Assembly (NCBI GenBank): GCA_022487185.1
Contig: JAKVJE010000005.1
Span: 1 to 44,449 of the forward strand
Reading direction: 5' to 3'
DNA from: Microbacteriaceae bacterium
GTDB taxonomy: Bacteria > Actinomycetota > Actinomycetes > Actinomycetales > Microbacteriaceae
Length of the DNA: 44,449 bases
Part shown: positions 20,144-28,468 of the stretch, piece by piece
Position numbering within the stretch: position 1 is the stretch's first letter
Layout: every line of letters starts with the position of its first letter
Notes under the pieces: model-generated
What the model was told of the DNA's origin: nothing
Databases searched by the model: none
The model's input: only the letters and a program-made list of their open reading frames with translations
Made by a program: the position numbers and the translations under genes

Positions 20144-21463
20144 ATGGTCCAAACATCAGAGTTGCAGACCGCTGGGAGGGGCAAGGTTCTGACCGGAACC
20201 GTCCTCGCTCAGATTGGCCTGGGAACCGTGTACGCCTGGGCAATCTTTAACATTCCTCTGGCAACACGAATTATGGGCGCCGACGCGGTTGCGAGCGACC
20301 CGACACTGCCATTCAAGATCGGTGGCATCACCTTCTCCATCATGATGATCTTCCTGTCGCTGTCGACACTGACGATCAACACGATGCAGGCGAAGTTCGG
20401 TGTTCGGAAGACTCTCGTCGCGTGCGGCATTCTTCTGTGGCTGGGGCTGTTCCTGGTTGGCGTCTGGGCCATCCCGGCCAAGCAGGCCTGGGTACTGTAC
20501 ATCTTCGGCGGCGTCGTCTGTGGTATCGGTGACGGCATCGGCTACCTGCTGAGCCTCACCAACTGCCTGCGCTGGTACCCGGACAAGGCCGGTACCATTT
20601 CGGGTATCTCCGTTGGGTCGTACGGTATCCCAGCTGTCATCATCCCGTTCATCTTCACCCCGATGATGGGTGCTGGCCCCTCGTACCCCGGCCTGGTGAC
20701 GACCTACATCGTGTGGTCCTTCATCGCCCTGATCCTCGTGTCCGGTGGCGGACTCCTGCTCAAGGATGCCCCGGTCATCAAGGGGAATACCGGCTTCGCC
20801 GGTGAGTACACCCGCAAGGAGATGCTCAAGACCCCGCAGGCCTACATGCTGTGGATCGGCATCATCGCTTTCTGTCTCGCCGGTCTGTACATCATCGGCA
20901 CGTCGGGCTCTGCTGCGAAGAGTGCCGGAGTTCCGGATGACCAGCTGCCTGCCTACCTCATCGGCACAACGGTCTCGATCGTGGCTCTCGTCGGTCTGGT
21001 GAACACGATCGGCCGGTTCTTCTTCGGCTGGCTGTCTGACCACATCAAGCGCACCCTCATTGTGGCCTGCGCCCTGACGGTGCTGGCGGTCTTCGCCTTC
21101 ATCCTCGGCGCGTCCTTCTTGGGCGGTGCAGGGCACTACCCCGCTCCGTGGCTCTACATCCTGGTCTACCTGCTGTTCGGTCTGTCTTTCGGCGGTTGCA
21201 TCACGATTTACCCGACGATCGTCGGCGAGTTCTTCGGCAAGAACAACCAGGCTAAGAACTACTCGATCATCTACCAGGGCTTCGCCATCGGTGCCGCCAT
21301 CACGTTGATCTTCAACCTGATGACCTCGGTGTTCAAGGTTCTCGACTTCGGCCAGACTCTGATCATTGCCGGCGTCCTGCTGGCGATCGGTGCCGTGCTG
21401 CTCTTCGCAGTGCGTCCCCCGAAGCCGCTTGAGGCCAAGACGGCCGAGCCCATCGCAAAGTAA
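20144..21463 (+). CDS. OFA-family MFS transporter (oxalate/formate antiporter-like)
   Basis: Major facilitator of 439 residues with about twelve membrane segments. Features of the OFA group are the first-helix QIGLGTVYAWAIFNIPL, GGVVCGIGDGIGYLLSLTNC in helix 4, and RWYPDKAGTISGISVGSYG before helix 5. The known family includes oxalate/formate exchangers and many uncharacterised monocarboxylate carriers; here lactate, formate or a related anion is plausible given the fermentation genes nearby, but the substrate is not shown. ATG 20144 has AAAGGAG seven bases upstream and is preferred over the in-frame ATG at 20114. The gene is transcribed alone and closed by a 15-base-pair hairpin. Confidence 0.9.
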   Translation: MVQTSELQTAGRGKVLTGTVLAQIGLGTVYAWAIFNIPLATRIMGADAVASDPTLPFKIGGITFSIMMIFLSLSTLTINTMQAKFGVRKTLVACGILLWLGLFLVGVWAIPAKQAWVLYIFGGVVCGIGDGIGYLLSLTNCLRWYPDKAGTISGISVGSYGIPAVIIPFIFTPMMGAGPSYPGLVTTYIVWSFIALILVSGGGLLLKDAPVIKGNTGFAGEYTRKEMLKTPQAYMLWIGIIAFCLAGLYIIGTSGSAAKSAGVPDDQLPAYLIGTTVSIVALVGLVNTIGRFFFGWLSDHIKRTLIVACALTVLAVFAFILGASFLGGAGHYPAPWLYILVYLLFGLSFGGCITIYPTIVGEFFGKNNQAKNYSIIYQGFAIGAAITLIFNLMTSVFKVLDFGQTLIIAGVLLAIGAVLLFAVRPPKPLEAKTAEPIAK

Positions 21464-21531
21464 GTCCGCAGATCCGGTCGGGTCGTCGATTCGGCCGGAC
21501 TTGCATCCGCAGAGTTTTCTGCTGGAAACCA

Positions 21532-21568
21532 GGAGCCCCGCACGACGCCCGTCGTGCGGGGCTCCTTC
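21532..21568 (+). terminator. terminator hairpin after the OFA transporter gene
   Basis: A perfect 15-base-pair stem (21532-21546 with 21551-21565) has loop GCCC. It is followed by only TTCC, a weak U-tract, as is common in high-GC genomes. Confidence 0.8.
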
Positions 21569-21590
21569 CATGTCCAGTGGGGTCGCACGC

Positions 21591-21596
21591 TAAACT
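21591..21596 (+). promoter_or_regulatory. -10 element placed for leaderless transcription of the kinase-like gene
   Basis: TAAACT ends six bases before the GTG at 21603, so transcription would begin at or next to the start codon. There is no Shine-Dalgarno, and the TAA at 21591 is an in-frame stop that rules out any earlier start. Confidence 0.55.
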
Positions 21597-21602
21597 ACAC
21601 AG

Positions 21603-22178
21603 GTGCACTGTTGTCCCTCTGAGCTCGTCCGGTTTGCGTGGTTGCGCCGCGGGCCGGTCCTGGTGGATGGGCGCTCGGGAGCTGGCAAATCGACACTGGC
21701 GGAACAGCTGGCCGACCGTGGGCCGCACGGGACGCGCCTCATCCACCTGGATGACCTCTACCGGGGCTGGAATGATCTGGAGGCCACGAGCCGTCGGATG
21801 GTCTCGCTGATATCGCGGTGTTCACGGCGGTACCGGAGGTGGGATTGGAGCCTCTCTCTCCTCGCAGATGAGGTGCGCATCCCTCCGGCCGCTCCCCTTG
21901 TGATCGAGGGGAGCGGAGCGATCACACGGCAAAGCGCCCGGCTCTCGAGCTGTGCCATCTGGGTGGATGCCCCCGTTGCGGTGCGCCGTTACCGTGCCCT
22001 CCGCCGTGATGGATCGGGATACGCCGATGGAGAGTACTGGAATGTCTGGCAGGCTCAAGAGCAACGTCATCTCCGTCTCGACAGTCCTGAGATTTTGGCG
22101 GATGTGTCGCTCACCTGGGGTGATGCGGGATCCGCAAGTTTGACGTATCGGTGCTCCCGTGTGGCGCCGACGAGTTGA
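21603..22178 (+). CDS. P-loop kinase-like protein (uridine kinase-like)
   Basis: A 191-residue P-loop NTPase with Walker A DGRSGAGKST (about 22-31) and HLDDLYRGW (about 48-56), the pattern of the uridine kinase and related small-molecule kinase group. A basic patch RRYRRW and a VIEGSGAI strand follow, as in AAA-type nucleoside or metabolite kinases of Actinomycetota. The substrate is unknown. The start is a GTG at 21603 with a -10 directly upstream and no ribosome site, so a leaderless mRNA is likely. The next gene begins 12 bases after its stop, so it is probably the first gene of an operon with the glycerophosphotransferase-like gene. Confidence 0.8.
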   Translation: MHCCPSELVRFAWLRRGPVLVDGRSGAGKSTLAEQLADRGPHGTRLIHLDDLYRGWNDLEATSRRMVSLISRCSRRYRRWDWSLSLLADEVRIPPAAPLVIEGSGAITRQSARLSSCAIWVDAPVAVRRYRALRRDGSGYADGEYWNVWQAQEQRHLRLDSPEILADVSLTWGDAGSASLTYRCSRVAPTS

Positions 22179-22190
22179 AGAGGTGAGTTG

Positions 22191-23441
22191 ATGCGGATCA
22201 TGCACTGGATCTCTGTGGGAATCAGCGATCTCCGAGCGTTGGTGAAGATGCTGCGGTCGCGTTCCCGGGCGCGTGCGTACCGACGGGGCATCGGCGTTGT
22301 CCAGGGCCAAATGCCTTGGAGTGATCGGGGATATGAAGTCGCGATTTACTTCGCGGATCAGCCGCGCAACATGTATCAGATTCGACAGTGGTACGAGCCG
22401 TTTCTTGCGTTCGCGCAGCGGCATCCCACCGTCATTATCACGCGCAGTTCCAAGACCACCCTGGTGCTGCAGGAGGAATGCCCCCTCGACGTGCAGTACT
22501 GTATGCGTATCACCGATCTTGAACGCTTTGTAGCGGCGCAGGAGCGTCTTCGACTCGTCTTCTATGTGAACCAGAATCGCTCAAATCTGCAGATGCTCGG
22601 ATTCCATCGGCCGGCACATGTCCATGTGAACCACGGTGAGAGCGACAAAGTTTCGATGGTTTCGAATGCGCTGAAGGCGTATGACCGCGTATTTATCGCG
22701 GGTCCCGCCGCCAGGGATCGCATTCTCTCGAGACTGTTCAGTTTCCCCGCGGAGCATCTTGTGGAGGCTGGGCGGCCGCAAATCGATGTTCCGGTGCCCG
22801 GCCCGGTACTCCCGGAAGACAACCGGACCGTGGTGCTCTATGCCCCGACCTGGGAGGGGGACCGACCGGGGATGACCTACAGCTCCATCCTTTCGCATGG
22901 ACAGCTGCTGGTGAATGCCCTGCTTTCCCGACCGGACGTCCGGCTCATTTTCCGACCGCATCCGCGCACAGGGACCTATGACCGGGCATATCGGCACGCC
23001 CTCCATGAGATCGAGCGCGCCATCGCTCATGCCAATGAGCGGGATCCGGGAGCGGCGCATCTCATAGACACGGAGTCACGTTTCGGATGGCAGACGAAGG
23101 CAGCTGACCTCTGCGTGTGCGATATCTCTGCAGTGGCCTTTGACTGGCTGGCCACCGGTAAACCATTCCTGATCACGGAACCCGTCTCCGGAGAGGCCAC
23201 TGTTCAGCACGAGGGAATCGTGGCGGAAGTCCCGTTGCTCTCTGCAGCTCGTGCCGGTGCGGTCTGGCAGGAACTTGCGGTCGCCGGGAGGAGCGAGAAT
23301 CTGGAGCGGATGCGGGAACTGTGCGCCTACCATTACGGTGATACCACACCAGGCGCCAGCATGGAGCGGTTCCTGACTGTTTCGGAGCGCGTGTGGAGCG
23401 ACCGAGATGCACAGATCCGTGTTCGTGAGGACCACGCATGA
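22191..23441 (+). CDS. CDP-glycerol glycerophosphotransferase family protein
   Basis: Resembles the TagB/TagF polymerase and primase family that transfers glycerol phosphate from CDP-glycerol in teichoic-acid synthesis. The 416-residue protein has a basic, possibly membrane-associating start (LRSRSRARAYRRG), the motif VNHGESDK (about 147-154, equivalent to the family's HGxxxK), LYAPTWEG (about 218), the RPHPRTG motif (about 254), and DISAVAFDWLATGKP (about 310). These are the conserved sites of the catalytic domain. It is shorter than TagF and closer to single-domain primases. ATG 22191 is preferred, with AGAGGTGAG upstream; the frame could start at TTG 22188. It overlaps the next gene (ATGA). 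The polymer made is not known. Confidence 0.85.
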   Translation: MRIMHWISVGISDLRALVKMLRSRSRARAYRRGIGVVQGQMPWSDRGYEVAIYFADQPRNMYQIRQWYEPFLAFAQRHPTVIITRSSKTTLVLQEECPLDVQYCMRITDLERFVAAQERLRLVFYVNQNRSNLQMLGFHRPAHVHVNHGESDKVSMVSNALKAYDRVFIAGPAARDRILSRLFSFPAEHLVEAGRPQIDVPVPGPVLPEDNRTVVLYAPTWEGDRPGMTYSSILSHGQLLVNALLSRPDVRLIFRPHPRTGTYDRAYRHALHEIERAIAHANERDPGAAHLIDTESRFGWQTKAADLCVCDISAVAFDWLATGKPFLITEPVSGEATVQHEGIVAEVPLLSAARAGAVWQELAVAGRSENLERMRELCAYHYGDTTPGASMERFLTVSERVWSDRDAQIRVREDHA

Positions 23442-24427
23442 CCGAAACCGTTGTGTTGTTCCCCCCCGTCCAAGGTCTTGACGACCGGTCAGTTCTCGCG
23501 ACCCGGATCGGCCCACGGCCAATCGGGAGTTTTCCGCGGGTTATCGTTGCGGGTGCTCCGCTGACGGAATCCCTTGGGCTGGAGTCTCCGTCGGTGCAGG
23601 CGGTTGGCCATCCGGGGGACTCGCTGGAGGAGCTGCTTCGTGCCGTGCACAGTGCTGGAGACGGTAGCCCCCTGATCCTGGTCCCGGGAGCCTCCATGGC
23701 ACCAGCGGTCTCCGGGATGCCGTCGCTGGAGGTGAGTCCGATCCTGTTGGATGGTTTGGTGACATCTCCATCCGCCTTTTCAGCCTTTGTGACGGAGGTA
23801 TTCGTCCCCGCTCTCGCTGCGGAGCGTTGGCAGCTGCGCTCCCCGGCTGAGCGGGAGCGCTGGGCCGGTGCGGTCGCGGGGCTTCTCTCGCGCGCGCAGG
23901 ACGAGGAATTCTCCACGGCTCTGGACTCGGTGGAACCCCCGATGCAGCAAGTTCTCCGTGCGTTTCGCGGCCTGGGGACCGCGGAAGGAGTCAGGCTCGC
24001 GGATGCGCTTGGAATCCGGGCGGTGTGCCAACGGCTTTGGCAGCACCGCGGAACCCTATGGGCGTGGATCGCGATTCAGGGGGCCCGTGAGCTTCCGCGG
24101 CGGGGACGTGTGACGGTCGCGAAGACCTCTACCCGGTGGCGCAGGCTCGTGGGTCCTGCCCTGATCGTCCGGCTCCCCTCCTCAGGAGCGGAGCGGGGAA
24201 CTGCAGACTTGTCTCCGGTCCGTCCAGAAATCTCTTTGAGCGGAATTCCGTGGTCTCTCCCGCTCCGGGCACCATTCCCCGGTCCAGCCAGGATTGTTCT
24301 GGGGGATGTGGGAAACGATCCGGATTCTCGCCCGCCGATACAGCCCGAGCTGGATGAGCGCGGCGCCGTTCTCCTGGCCCCGATCCAGCCGCAGCATCGT
24401 TCCAAGAGCTCCGATTCGCGGCGGTGA
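23438..24427 (+). CDS. uncharacterised 329-residue protein coupled to the glycerophosphotransferase gene
   Basis: I do not recognise this protein. It has no signal peptide and no clear membrane helix. The N-terminal third alternates short hydrophobic strands and turns (PRVIVAGAPLTES, GSPLILVPGASMAPAV), suggesting an alpha/beta domain, then a helical region (about 110-200, for example RWAGAVAGLLSRAQDEE), and a basic segment (about 215-235, ELPRRGRVTVAKTSTRWRR) followed by a Pro-rich tail. The ATG overlaps the upstream stop by four bases, so it is almost certainly made together with the glycerophosphotransferase-like protein and may act with it. The gene ends 52 bases before the acyl-CoA ligase gene. 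The frame is long, with codon use like its neighbours, and is a real gene. Confidence 0.8.
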   Translation: MTETVVLFPPVQGLDDRSVLATRIGPRPIGSFPRVIVAGAPLTESLGLESPSVQAVGHPGDSLEELLRAVHSAGDGSPLILVPGASMAPAVSGMPSLEVSPILLDGLVTSPSAFSAFVTEVFVPALAAERWQLRSPAERERWAGAVAGLLSRAQDEEFSTALDSVEPPMQQVLRAFRGLGTAEGVRLADALGIRAVCQRLWQHRGTLWAWIAIQGARELPRRGRVTVAKTSTRWRRLVGPALIVRLPSSGAERGTADLSPVRPEISLSGIPWSLPLRAPFPGPARIVLGDVGNDPDSRPPIQPELDERGAVLLAPIQPQHRSKSSDSRR

Positions 24428-24479
24428 CCGCTACCGTGGACGGAGCACAGTACACATCTCTGTGGGGAGGATGGGGTAG

Positions 24480-26162
24480 ATGACCGAGGAGTACCCGAGA
24501 CCGTGGAGGGAACAATTCCCTCCAGAAGTTCCGGTCGATATGCCCCCAGTCCCGGTATCGAGCCTGGCCGAGCGCATCGATATGGCCTGCCGGGAGTACG
24601 CGGACCGTCCGGCCTTCACGAACATGGGGACCACCCTCAGCTTCTCGCAGATCGGAGAGCTGAGTGATGCGGTTGCGGCGTACCTGCTCGGAGAGCTGGG
24701 GCTGTCGAAGGGCGACCGGGTGGTCGTCCAGATGCCCAACGTGCTGCAGTTTCCGATTATCGAGTTCGGCATCCTGAAGGCGGGAATGATTCCGGTCAAT
24801 ATGAACCCGCTCTATACGGTGCCGGAGATGCGTGTGCTCCTGGACGAGGCCCGTCCGAGGGCCTTCTTCGTCCTCGAGAACTTTGCCTATAAGATCGCGA
24901 AGCTTGTTCCGGAGACGACCATCGACGCGTTTATCGTCACCGGTGCTGCCGACGTTTTCGGAGCGGGGAAGCGCGCCGCGGTGTCGGTGGGTCTGAAGGT
25001 CAGGAGGATGGTCCCCGCGTATCAAATCCCCGGGGTCATCCACTTCCGAGAGGTGCTGCGCGTTGGCCGGGGGAGGCCGTACACTAGGCCAGAGATTTCC
25101 CTCGATGATGTGGCCCTGCTGCAATTCACTGGCGGCACCACAGGGCGTCCGAAGGGGGCGATGCTGACCAACCGCAGTCTTCTTTCCAACGGACAGCAGA
25201 TGCTCGAAGAAATGCGCGTGGTGTTGCGTGAGGGCGAAGACGTCGTGATAGCGGCGCTGCCCCTGTACCATATTTTTTGCCTGACCGTCAATTGCATCAC
25301 CTTCTTTAGCTTTGGGCTCCACAACGTTCTCGTGACCAATCCGCGTGAAGTGGATGTCCTGGCCCGGATCATTGTGCGACGGCGTCCGGCGCTGATGATG
25401 GTCGTCACCACCCTGGCCAACGCGCTGCTCGATGCTCCGAGATTCCAGCGAGGGGATCTCTCGTCCTTCAAGTTCTGCGTTTCCGGGGGAGCGGCGCTGG
25501 ATCCGACGACCGCCGAGCGGTGGCTTCGCCGGGTAGGGACGCCGATCGTTGAGGGGTACGGGCTCACGGAGGCCTCTCCGGTGGTGGCAGTGAGTCCGAC
25601 ATGGCGTCTCCCGGAGACGCGCATGGGGACGGTGGGTCTTCCTCTGCCCTCGACCGAGATCCGGATCTTGGATGAATCCGGTGCCGATCTCCCGCTGGAG
25701 GAGGCCGGTGAGCTCTGGGTCAGCGGTCCACAGGTGATGGCTGGCTACTGGGGGCATCCGGAGGAGACCCAGGAGGTCTTGAGCCAGGACGGCTGGCTGG
25801 ATACGGGCGATATTGCGGTTCTGCACGCGGATGGCTCCTTCAGCATTGTCGACCGCCGTAAGGACATGATCTGCGTCTCGGGATTCAACGTGTACCCCAC
25901 CGAGGTGGAGCAGGCCCTGCGGCAGATTCCCGGCATCCGGGACGCCGGGGTCATCGGGGTGCCAGATCAGCATTCCGGGGAAGTAGTGAAGGCGTTCCTG
26001 GTGCGAGACGATCCATCGGTGACCGAGCAGGCTGTGCGGCGTGCGGCGCGCACGAGACTGGCCGGGTACAAGCGCCCGAAGCATATTGAGTTCTGCTCAG
26101 AGCTCCCCATCTCAGAGACTGGGAAGGTGTTGCGCCGGTCGCTGCGGGCCCCGGAGAAGTAG
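24480..26162 (+). CDS. long-chain fatty-acid-CoA ligase (FadD-like)
   Basis: Adenylate-forming enzyme that activates fatty acids with ATP and CoA. At 560 residues it matches E. coli FadD (561). Motifs: the AMP loop FTGGTTGRPKG (about 216-226), YGLTEASP (about 360), GWLDTGD (about 438), the linker DRRKDMI (about 460), and the C-terminal SETGKVLRR lysine (about 552). No signal or membrane anchor. ATG 24480 follows GGGAGG (24464-24469). Its role could be fatty-acid uptake or activation of an acyl group for lipid or envelope synthesis; the setting beside envelope-type genes allows the second, but does not prove it. A shadow frame on the opposite strand (24129-26084) is not a gene. Confidence 0.92.
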   Translation: MTEEYPRPWREQFPPEVPVDMPPVPVSSLAERIDMACREYADRPAFTNMGTTLSFSQIGELSDAVAAYLLGELGLSKGDRVVVQMPNVLQFPIIEFGILKAGMIPVNMNPLYTVPEMRVLLDEARPRAFFVLENFAYKIAKLVPETTIDAFIVTGAADVFGAGKRAAVSVGLKVRRMVPAYQIPGVIHFREVLRVGRGRPYTRPEISLDDVALLQFTGGTTGRPKGAMLTNRSLLSNGQQMLEEMRVVLREGEDVVIAALPLYHIFCLTVNCITFFSFGLHNVLVTNPREVDVLARIIVRRRPALMMVVTTLANALLDAPRFQRGDLSSFKFCVSGGAALDPTTAERWLRRVGTPIVEGYGLTEASPVVAVSPTWRLPETRMGTVGLPLPSTEIRILDESGADLPLEEAGELWVSGPQVMAGYWGHPEETQEVLSQDGWLDTGDIAVLHADGSFSIVDRRKDMICVSGFNVYPTEVEQALRQIPGIRDAGVIGVPDQHSGEVVKAFLVRDDPSVTEQAVRRAARTRLAGYKRPKHIEFCSELPISETGKVLRRSLRAPEK

Positions 26163-26164
26163 CC

Positions 26165-26212
26165 CTCCCCCGAATGTCACGGTTCAATATCGATGGACCG
26201 CTTCCGGGGGAG
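26165..26212 (+). terminator. possible terminator hairpin after fadD-like gene
   Basis: CTCCCCCG (26165-26172) pairs with CGGGGGAG (26205-26212), with a smaller inner GGT/ACC pairing. The loop is large and the U-run is absent, so this is a tentative call. Confidence 0.4.
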
Positions 26213-26230
26213 AAACCGTTTGCGGCTTCG

Positions 26231-26236
26231 TACAGT
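26231..26236 (+). promoter_or_regulatory. -10 element placed for leaderless transcription of the LicC-like gene
   Basis: TACAGT ends six bases before the ATG at 26243, and the only GAGG (26238-26241) is too close to the ATG to serve as a ribosome site. Transcription may start at the A of the ATG. Confidence 0.5.
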
Positions 26237-26242
26237 TGAGGC

Positions 26243-26980
26243 ATGACGATTCAAGCGACGATCCTGGCAGCTGGCATGGGTACCCGTCTCGGGCGCCCGT
26301 ATCCGAAGTCTCTGACGCACCTCAGTGATGGGCGCACCATCATGGGGCAGCAGCATGACAACATCGCCACCGCTTTCGGCGATGATGTTCGCCTGGTGAC
26401 GGTGGTCGGCTTCAAACTTGAGGCGATCATCGAGAGCTTCCCCGACAGCGCCTTCGTGTACAACGAGCTGTTCGATCAGACCAACACCTCCAAGAGCCTC
26501 CTCAAGGGGCTCCACGCTCATGGTGAGGGCGGGGTGCTGTGGATGAACGGCGACGTGGTCTTCGATCCCGAGATCCTCCGCCGTGTCAAGCCCCTCATCG
26601 AGGCCGACCAGTCCTTCTGCGTGGTCAACACCAGTGAGGTCGCCGATGAAGAGGTCAAGTACACGGTGTCCGCCGATGGCGGGCTTTCGGCCATCTCGAA
26701 GCGTGTTCCCACCGGCATTGCAGAGGGAGAGGCCGTGGGTATCAACTTCGTGTCGAGCACCGATCGCGAACTCCTCGTCCACGGCCTTGAGCTGGTTGAT
26801 GATCAGGAGTACTTCGAAGGCGGCATTGAGTGGGCCATCAGCCAGGGGGCACGGTTCCTGCCGGTGGACGTCAGCGATCTCTCGGCCGTCGAGGTCGACT
26901 TCCCGGACGATCTGGCTCGCGCCAATCGTGAGTTCGCCCCGCAGATCCTGGACGAGGAACCCATCGCGGTCTCTGCCTGA
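26243..26980 (+). CDS. LicC-like nucleotidyltransferase
   Basis: Single-domain NTP transferase of 245 residues with the GT-A type nucleotide motif LAAGMGTRLGRPYPKSL (about 7-23), a metal-binding WMNGDVVFD (about 101), and a conserved YFEGGIEWAI segment near 191-200. These are seen in phosphocholine cytidylyltransferase LicC, choline- or sugar-nucleotide transferases. The expected reaction is NTP plus a phosphorylated small molecule (sugar, choline or glycerol) giving the nucleotide-activated form and pyrophosphate. Which substrate is not visible. The start at 26243 is probably leaderless. Followed by a 17-base-pair hairpin facing the convergent exporter gene. It may supply activated precursor for surface polymer genes upstream, an inference. 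Confidence 0.82.
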   Translation: MTIQATILAAGMGTRLGRPYPKSLTHLSDGRTIMGQQHDNIATAFGDDVRLVTVVGFKLEAIIESFPDSAFVYNELFDQTNTSKSLLKGLHAHGEGGVLWMNGDVVFDPEILRRVKPLIEADQSFCVVNTSEVADEEVKYTVSADGGLSAISKRVPTGIAEGEAVGINFVSSTDRELLVHGLELVDDQEYFEGGIEWAISQGARFLPVDVSDLSAVEVDFPDDLARANREFAPQILDEEPIAVSA

Positions 26981-27001
26981 GTCGCTGTTCGGCTGCTGTT
27001 T

Positions 27002-27039
27002 CGCAAGTGCCCCGAGCCCTCCGGCTCGGGGCACTTGCG
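27002..27039. terminator. shared terminator hairpin between convergent genes
   Basis: A perfect 17-base-pair stem (27002-27018 with 27023-27039) with loop CTCC lies between the + gene ending at 26980 and the - gene ending at 27066. Neither flank has a strong U-run. It probably stops transcription in both directions. Confidence 0.85.
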
Positions 27040-27065
27040 GTTGGGTACTGCAGATCCGAGCGGGG

Positions 27066-28367
27066 CTAGCTCTCGCTGCGATGCAACCCGTCGAAGGACC
27101 ACTGGCGTTCGGTCAGCATCCGAGCCACCGTCAGCCCGACCGCGATGCCGCCGATCACGAACAGTCCTTCGAAACCGCTGCTCACGGCGGTCGTTACGCT
27201 CCCATTGCTCAATGAGACGAGGGCCCGGTAAATCATGGTTCCGGGGATCATGATGAGGATGGAGGGGACAGTGAGCGTGATTCTGGCGGCATGCACCCAC
27301 GTCGACAACCGGGCCGCGAGGAGACCGACCAGGAGTGCCGCGCAGAAGGTGGCCAGAGCTGGCATCCAGCCGATACCGATGACGCTGAGCCGGAGTCCGT
27401 TGCTGAGTGAGCCGATTGCGGCGGCCCCCAGCGCGACCCGGAGCGGGGTGTTGAACAAGAGGGCGAAGCCGAGGACGCCGGCGAACCCGGCGGCGATGCG
27501 GGCCAGGAGGAGTGCCCAGAACGGCCAGCCTGGAGCAGGTGCGGCCTGAGGGTCCAGGCTGAACATGAGGGAGACGACCCAGCCGCCGAGCCCCGCCGCA
27601 ACGATGACCAGACCGCCGTAGGTGAGGCGGCTGATCCCGGCCTGGAGATCCAGCCGAGCCAGGTCGAGTGCTCCAGTGATCAAGGGGAATCCGGGGATGA
27701 ACAGCAGGAGTGCCGAGGTGAATCCAGCCGCGTGCTGCCCCAGAGGGAGGCCCCAGAGCTGCGCGAGGATCGTGGCCATCCCGAGATAGAACAGGGCTGC
27801 GATCGCCGCGCAGACCCCGACAACGGCCAATTGATTGAGTCGAATGCGCAGGAGAACGTAGCGCAGGGACTGGGCCACGGCCATCGCCGACCCAACGGAG
27901 AGGCACTCGACCCATCCGCCGTTGTTCAGAAAGGCGAATCCGGTACAGGCCATGACTGCGGCGAGGACGAGGATCCAGAACGGGTATCCGGTCCGGCGGG
28001 CGGCGATGCGGTCGAGTTCCTCCTCGAACCACTGCAGTGAGGTCCCGGGGCCGGTGTGCCGCGAGAGCGTCTCGAGCTCGACGATCCGGTCGGCATTGAC
28101 GCCGATTCCCTGGACACCGGCGACCCTGGTCCGGAAAATTCCGCCGTGGATGAAGGTGGCGATGATCTCGGTTGCGCTGACGCTCAGCTCCATCCGCTCA
28201 ACCCCGAGGCCCGCCGCTACCCGTTGCGTCGCCTGCCGCACACGGAACGATCCGGTCCCCGCTGCGAGCAGCATCTTGCCGAAGCGGATAATCGCCCGCG
28301 ATTTCTCGATGAGATGCACCGGCTCGAGGTTGATCTCATCGGTAAAGTCTGATGGTCCTTGAGGCAT
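27066..28367 (-). CDS. threonine/serine exporter family protein (ThrE-like)
   Basis: Integral membrane protein of 433 residues that fuses the two halves of the ThrE family: an N-terminal cytoplasmic segment with ATEIIATFIHGG (about 65-76) and GVNADRIVEL, then about ten membrane segments, the second half including SILIMIPGTMIYRALVSL (about 372-389). Corynebacterium ThrE, the reference, exports threonine and serine by proton exchange. In other genomes these domains are split as YjjP/YjjB. It is the only complete gene on the minus strand and stands between convergent and divergent neighbours. The ATG at 28367 has AGGGG only two bases before it, so the ribosome site is poor. Amino-acid specificity is inferred. 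Confidence 0.9.
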   Translation of the reverse strand: MPQGPSDFTDEINLEPVHLIEKSRAIIRFGKMLLAAGTGSFRVRQATQRVAAGLGVERMELSVSATEIIATFIHGGIFRTRVAGVQGIGVNADRIVELETLSRHTGPGTSLQWFEEELDRIAARRTGYPFWILVLAAVMACTGFAFLNNGGWVECLSVGSAMAVAQSLRYVLLRIRLNQLAVVGVCAAIAALFYLGMATILAQLWGLPLGQHAAGFTSALLLFIPGFPLITGALDLARLDLQAGISRLTYGGLVIVAAGLGGWVVSLMFSLDPQAAPAPGWPFWALLLARIAAGFAGVLGFALLFNTPLRVALGAAAIGSLSNGLRLSVIGIGWMPALATFCAALLVGLLAARLSTWVHAARITLTVPSILIMIPGTMIYRALVSLSNGSVTTAVSSGFEGLFVIGGIAVGLTVARMLTERQWSFDGLHRSES

Positions 28368-28468
28368 GACCCCTATTGTCCCACCAGTCTGGAATACTCC
28401 GACGAAGCCGGTGTTGGGCTCAGCGGGATCGAACGATCCTCTTCCTCAACGATATTGGAGCATACGAT

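Noticed and set aside
24129-26084. 651-codon open frame on the minus strand
   Set aside because: Antisense shadow of the fadD-like gene and the end of the unknown gene.
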